Below are positions 42,901 through 48,900 of a stretch of DNA of 64,000 nt, piece after piece; the first letter of the stretch is position 1, and each line of letters opens with the position of its first letter. The notes beneath the pieces are model-generated. The model worked only from the letters and a program-made list of their open reading frames with translations. It was not told the origin of the DNA and did no database searches. The translations under genes were made by a program, and so were the position numbers. This DNA comes from Roseimicrobium sp. ORNL1 (lineage in GTDB: Bacteria; Verrucomicrobiota; Verrucomicrobiia; Verrucomicrobiales; Verrucomicrobiaceae), in the NCBI RefSeq assembly GCF_011044495.1, contig NZ_CP049143.1:1364001-1428000 (forward strand), read 5' to 3'.

Positions 42901-45900
42901 GTGAAGTGACCGGCGCGGGTACCCTGGTTCGCGCCCAGCAGATCGTCACTGGCCTCAATCCGGTGCCGACCATGATCCTGGCCAACACGACCACGGCGAA
43001 CACCTACACAGGTGGCACCATTCTCATGGGTGGTACCATGGAAGTCCGGGCGAAGTCCTCCACCTCGACCAACACCACAAACGCCACCACGGCGCTGGAT
43101 CGCGGTGGCTTTGGCACGGGTGATGTCACCCTCCTTGGCGGTCAGTTGAACCTGAGGGTGGATGGCAATGTCACCGGGACCAATCGTGAGCGCTTCACGA
43201 TGGCGAACAACTTCATCGTGCGCGGCAGCTCCACGATTGATCTCAACCAGATCGCCACGGCAGCGGCGATGGGCTCGCCCGGCGGCGGTGTGGGTGGTAC
43301 GACCAAGCACGTGCGCATTGCTTCATTGGACATTGGTTCCCAAACGCTCACCGTACAGACAGGCAACAGCTATGTGGCGGAGTTTGGCAGCGTCTTGCTG
43401 CGCGGTACCGCGACCTTGAACAACACGCAGGACTTGGTGCTCTACGGGGTGAAGGATGGCTCCAGCGGCACCGACAAGGCTGGCCTCTACCTCATCAAGA
43501 ACGGTGGTGGGGTGCTTTGGGTGAATGACGCCACCAGCACTCTCAGCGGTGGTATCGTGGTGAACGCTGGCCAGCTTCGCTTCGGTGACAACGCCGCGGC
43601 TAATCCGAACGCCATGATTGGCACCGGTCTCATCCGGGTGAACAACGGCGCCGTCGTTCGTCTGGAAGGCCCGGGCAACCTGGCGAACCAGTCTGATCCG
43701 GTGAACATGCAGAAGATCCTGGTGAACAGCACTCCGCTGGTGATGTCCCGCGTCGACCTGCGCAACACGTCCATCACGCCGGACTTCCTCAATAACGATC
43801 TCCAGTTCATCCACGATGATTCGTCCGGTCTCCTTGGCATTGAAGGGACCTACGGGAACACCTTGAACATGTCGCTCATCGGCAATGGCCGCATGTGGCT
43901 GGCTGCGGACAACGGAGGGGGCACTTATTCCGCCACCTCGCTGGTCGCAGGTCTGGGCAACGTGTACAACGGTGACACCAATGAAATCTACCGTCTGGGT
44001 GGTGGTCAGCAGACCCTGAGCTTCACCGCGACGAGCAACAGCGTGCTGACGGGCCTCACTGCGAAAGTGTACGTCGGAAACCTGTCCACCAACGTGAACG
44101 GCAGCGTCGCCTTCAACAACACCAACGACTATGGTGGCGGCACCGTGGTGATGCCAAATTTTGGTGCTAGTACCAACACTGCCACAGCTATCATCACCAC
44201 CGGTGGCGCCAATACCCCGCTGGGCTCGGGAGCAGTGGATGTGTTTGGCACGCTCACCGCCCGTGGCACGGCAGGTACGTTCGTCAATGGCACCGGCAGC
44301 GCGAACACCAATGTGATCAACCTGCATCCGGGTTCCATCCTGTCGTTGGACGGCAACTCCGGAACCGCAGGCAACAACAGCGACCGTTGGGCGGATTCCA
44401 CAGGCATTGCGCTGAATGGCGCCACCTTCCTGTTCCAGTCTCAGTCGGGCACGGCGATTACCGAAACGGTGGGCGCCTTCACCTTTGAGCGTGGTTCCCG
44501 CATCAGCATCATCAATCCCGCCAGTCCCACCGCGGCCCAGATCCTCATCACTTCATCGCTCACCCGCGTGGGCGACGGTACGATGGTGTTTGTGCCAGGA
44601 GATACGTTCGGAACTTCGGCGAACAACACGGACAACCTGCGTATCGCCGGAGCACTGCCGGCGCTCTCCAACGGCATGATGGCCGGTTACTACATCAACG
44701 GATTCAGCAATAACTTTGTGACCATCGTGGATGTGGGCGGCAACAAGCAGGTGCAGGATGTCACCTACACGCAGACGGTGACCACCACGACCTTCCCGAC
44801 CGGCCTCACGGCGGGCACGGATCGTGTGACGGTCAACTCGGTGAGCCCGGTGATGACCGATGACGCCGTGCTCTATGCCTTGCGCTTGAACAACGCCAGC
44901 CTGAGCAGCGGAGCCGGTCGCATCAATACCGTGACCTTCAAGGAAGCAGGGACTGAGATGGGTGGTCTGCTGGTCAGCGGTGGCAACCCGACCGTCAGCA
45001 CCAACCTGAAGTTCGGCAGCGCCGGCAACAAGGAAGGCCTCATCTACATCGAGAACGGTCGCACCATGACCATGACCGCGGACATTGCGGCCAGCCAGGT
45101 CACGAAGTTCGGCACCGGTCTCCTGACCATCAGCAAGGATCAGATGACGTTCGATCAGACAGCCAGGGCGAACTTCAACTGGGTGGTCAATGAAGGCACC
45201 CTCCAGTTGAACACCTTTGGAGCGAGCGGCACCGGCGCCATCACACTGAACGGCCAGAACACCACGCTGAACCTGCGCGCCGTAAGCGCCAACCCGCTGA
45301 ACACCGTCTACAGCATGTCGGCCATCAACGCGGTGAACTACAGCACCATCGATTGGGATTCCACCATCAGTGATGCCACGGCCACCATTGGCGCCATCAA
45401 CGTGACCAACACCGGCACGGCGACGGGCGTGGGTGACGATGTTCCGGCCCACCTGCGGTTCAACTTCGCCAACAGCCGCCTGCGTAACTTCCTCAATACC
45501 GGGGTCATCACGCTCAACGGCACCACCGCCGTGGATGTGAACTGGGGCGCCAACACCACCAACGGTACCAACTCCGGCATCATCGCCGGAGGCCTGGCGG
45601 GAAGCAGCACGCTCCTCAAGTGGGGCAATGGCTACATGTACGTCCGTGGAAATAACAGCGGCTTCAGCGGCAAGGTCTTCATTGAACAGGGCGCAATCGG
45701 AGTCCTGAACAACGGCGCCCTTGGTACGGGAGCGGTCACCGTGCGCAAGTACGGTGTGCTCGACATTGGTGTGTCGAACTTCACTCCCACCAACAGCAGC
45801 ATCACCTATGAAAAGGGTGGTATTGAGCGTTGGAGCGTGGACAGCGCCCGCAGCGGCACGGTGAACCTTGCCGGCGGCACTCTGCAAATCAATGCGGACC

Positions 45901-48900
45901 AGTCCAACACCAATGCGATCATCCAACTGAATGGCGGCGGCATCGAAGGCTGGATCACCCAGAGCGACGCAGCGTCCAACAACAACAACATCACCGGTGC
46001 GTACCGCACGGTGGGCAGTGGTGTGACCTTCCAGATTGCAGGCAGCTCCACAGTTGGCCAGAACCTGACGGATGGTATCAACGGCCTGGACAACGGCCGC
46101 TCACCCACCCAGAACTCGACGAACATCTATACCGGCACCAACGCCCAGTACTATGGAGTGATTCTCGAACTGAAGGGCAACATCTCCGGCAGCGGCTCGC
46201 TGACGAAGCAGGGCTACGACATTGTGACCCTCTCCGGTCAGAACACCTACACCGGCGGTACCACCGTCATGCAGGGCGTGCTCCGCACGGGTCGCACCAA
46301 TGCAATGCCTGTGTCCGGTGACGTGACGACGATGAGCAACGGCGTGCTCGACCTCTACGGATTCAGCCAGACGATGCGCCACCTGCGCTCGCCGGCCTCG
46401 ACGCTGGGAGATAACATGGGCTACGTGACCAACACTGGCACGGAGACGGTGAACCTGACGGTGGGCAACAACAGCACCCAGCACTTCACCTATGGCGGCA
46501 CCGTCCAGAGCAACATCCGTCTGGTGAAGACCGGCAGCCATGTCTTCCGCGTCACCGCGCCGAACACCTATGTGGGCGGCACGCAGGTGAACGCCGGCTG
46601 GCTGGAAACGGCCAATACCTCCGGCTCCGGCACGGGCACCGGTACGGTCACCGTGAACAGCGGTGGCACCCTGGCGGGCGGCAACGCCGCCGGCACCACC
46701 GGCATGATCAGTGGCCTCGTAGTCCTGAACAACGGCGGCAGCCTGCAGCCTGGTGCGGTGACCATCACCGGGGCCCCGCTCACGGGCACCCCGGTCAGCC
46801 AGGGAGGCACCCTCAGCGTGGGCGCCCTTCAGTTGAGTGGTGGTTCCATCACCTTCCAGCTCGGCGCTCCTGCCAATGTCAACAATGACAAGATTGTCGT
46901 GACCGGTACGGACTTCGTGAGCGGTGCCGCGGTGCTGAACATCACTGCTGCCACATCGATCCTCATCGAGGAACTGCTGGCGAACAGCTTCACCTCCGGT
47001 TCCTACACCCTGATGACCTACGCGAATGGCACTCGCAACGGCTTCAGCAATCTGACGCTGGGCACGACGACCATTCTCAACACCAACGGCTTCTTCTCGC
47101 TGTCACTGGTGGATGACTTGGCCAATGAACGCATTCTCCTCAATGCAGTGGTCAACAGTGCCACCGGACTCCGCTGGAACCAGCCGGTGGGTTCGGATGG
47201 CATCTGGGATACCAACTCGCATACGCCGAAGAACTGGCTCAACCCGAGCGCGGTCGCTTCCGATTGGGTGCAGCCGGGCTTCGACGCCATCTTCGATGAC
47301 ACGGCGGTGGGAACCACCCCGGTGGTGCAGGGCACGGTGACTCCGGTTTCAGTGCAGTTCCAGAACAGCACCAAGGATTACACCATCAGTGGCACGGGCA
47401 TCATCGCTGGCAGCGGTACCTTCAGCAAGACGGGCTCCGGCAAGGTGACCATCAACATGGGCTCCAACACCTTCACCGGTGGGTCGACCCTGAGCCTGGG
47501 CACGGTGCAGTTTGGCGCGAGCACCACGGTGGTCGCCGGAGCTATCACGCAGGGTCCTCTGGGCACCGGCACGATTGCGCTGAATCCGACGGGCACCCTT
47601 ACCCTCCAGGCGGATGCCTCGGATCGTACCCTCGCCAACAGCGTCACGGTGGGTGGCTCGGGCGTCGTGAACTTCGCCACGAACGGTGGTGGAAAGCTCA
47701 TCTTCAGCAATCAGGTTGCCGCAAACAACCTCACCTTGGGAGTGAATTCGGAATTCAACGTCGCTACGGGAGCCAGTGTGGCCTTCCAGATGCCGATTGT
47801 GAGCGCCGGGTTTGACCTGACCAAGTCTGGCAATGGCATCATGGAGCTCGCGAGCGCCAATACCTTCAATGGCAAGCTGATTGTGGCGGACGGTGAACTG
47901 CGGACCACGGCGGCAAATGCGCTCAACAGCACCACCAACGTGACGGTTGCTCCGTCCACGGCCGGGGATACCGCCACGTTGAACCTCAATGGCAACAGCA
48001 ACTCGGTGTCCAGCCTGACTCTGGGTGGAGCCACGGGCAGCACGGCAGTGGTGAACACCGGCGCCGGCACGCTCAACCTGACTGGCAGCGTCACTTACGA
48101 CGCCACCAACAACGCCGGTTCGGCCACCATCAACGGCAACGTGAACCTTGGAGCCGCCAACCGCACGTTCGATGTGGGTGACAGCACCAACGCGACCGCG
48201 GGAGAGTTGATTGTGAATGCCCCGATTGGCAGTACCGGCGGCGGTGTCGTCAAGAATGGCGCCGGCGTGATGGTTGTGACCGGAGCGAATACCTACACGG
48301 GTGGCACGACGGTGAACGACGGCACCTTCCAGGTGAACGGCAGCGTCTCCTCCGCAGTGACGGTGAACAAAGCCGGCGGCAGCCTCTCGGGAGGCAACGC
48401 TGCAGTGCTGGCGGGTAATGGCACCGTCAACAGCAATGTCACCGTGGGTCAGGCGGGAGGGGTCGGCATCGTGAAGCCGGGCACCACCGGCGGAGCGGAT
48501 CGCGGCACCTTGACGGTGGCTTCGATGACCGTGAATAACGGCTCGCAGATCCAGCTTGGCGTCAGGAGCCCGACGCTGAATGACTCGGCCTTCTTCAACG
48601 CCATCAAGAACGGCACCACTGCCTCAGCCTCGGCCTGGCTTACCACGGATCCCAATGCGGCAGCCCACCTTGCGGCCTGGGATGTGAATCCGAGCGTTCC
48701 TACGAACTATGACTTCATCGAGGTCACCGGCGCCCTGTCCCTTGGTGACAGCGGTACCCACGCTTGGGGTGAGGGCACGGTGGTTATCTTCAATGAAGGC
48801 TACTCCGCTGGTCTGGGAGATGTCTTCAACCTGCTCGACTGGTCCGGCGCGCTGGGTGGTCTCTTTGCCACCGGTGCCTTGCACCTTGATGCCAATACGA

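Larger units (their letters stand above)
22500..44800 (+). repeat. Higher-order array: two long motifs alternating eight times
   Basis: Motif B (GDGxxFLGG, 15-40 residues, TLGxGxGNxYRLGGGxGTL, then LTG) occurs near 22,510, 24,565, 27,855, 29,960, 34,067, 36,330, 41,095 and 43,869. Motif A (GMVAPWMID...F.TYD..GF..., then YALRTS, GGLxxN and TKFGTGTL) occurs near 23,310, 26,226, 28,750, 31,762, 34,944, 38,723, 41,925 and 44,676. They alternate strictly. B-to-A distances alternate short (0.8-0.9 kb) and long (1.6-2.4 kb) for pairs 1-7, so the true period is a double unit of about 5.3-7.0 kb. The short units 3, 5, 7 and 8 share a GRW(G/D/A)D motif near 28,420, 34,606, 41,610 and 44,383. Units 2 and 4 align over about 500 residues. 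Confidence 0.7.
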
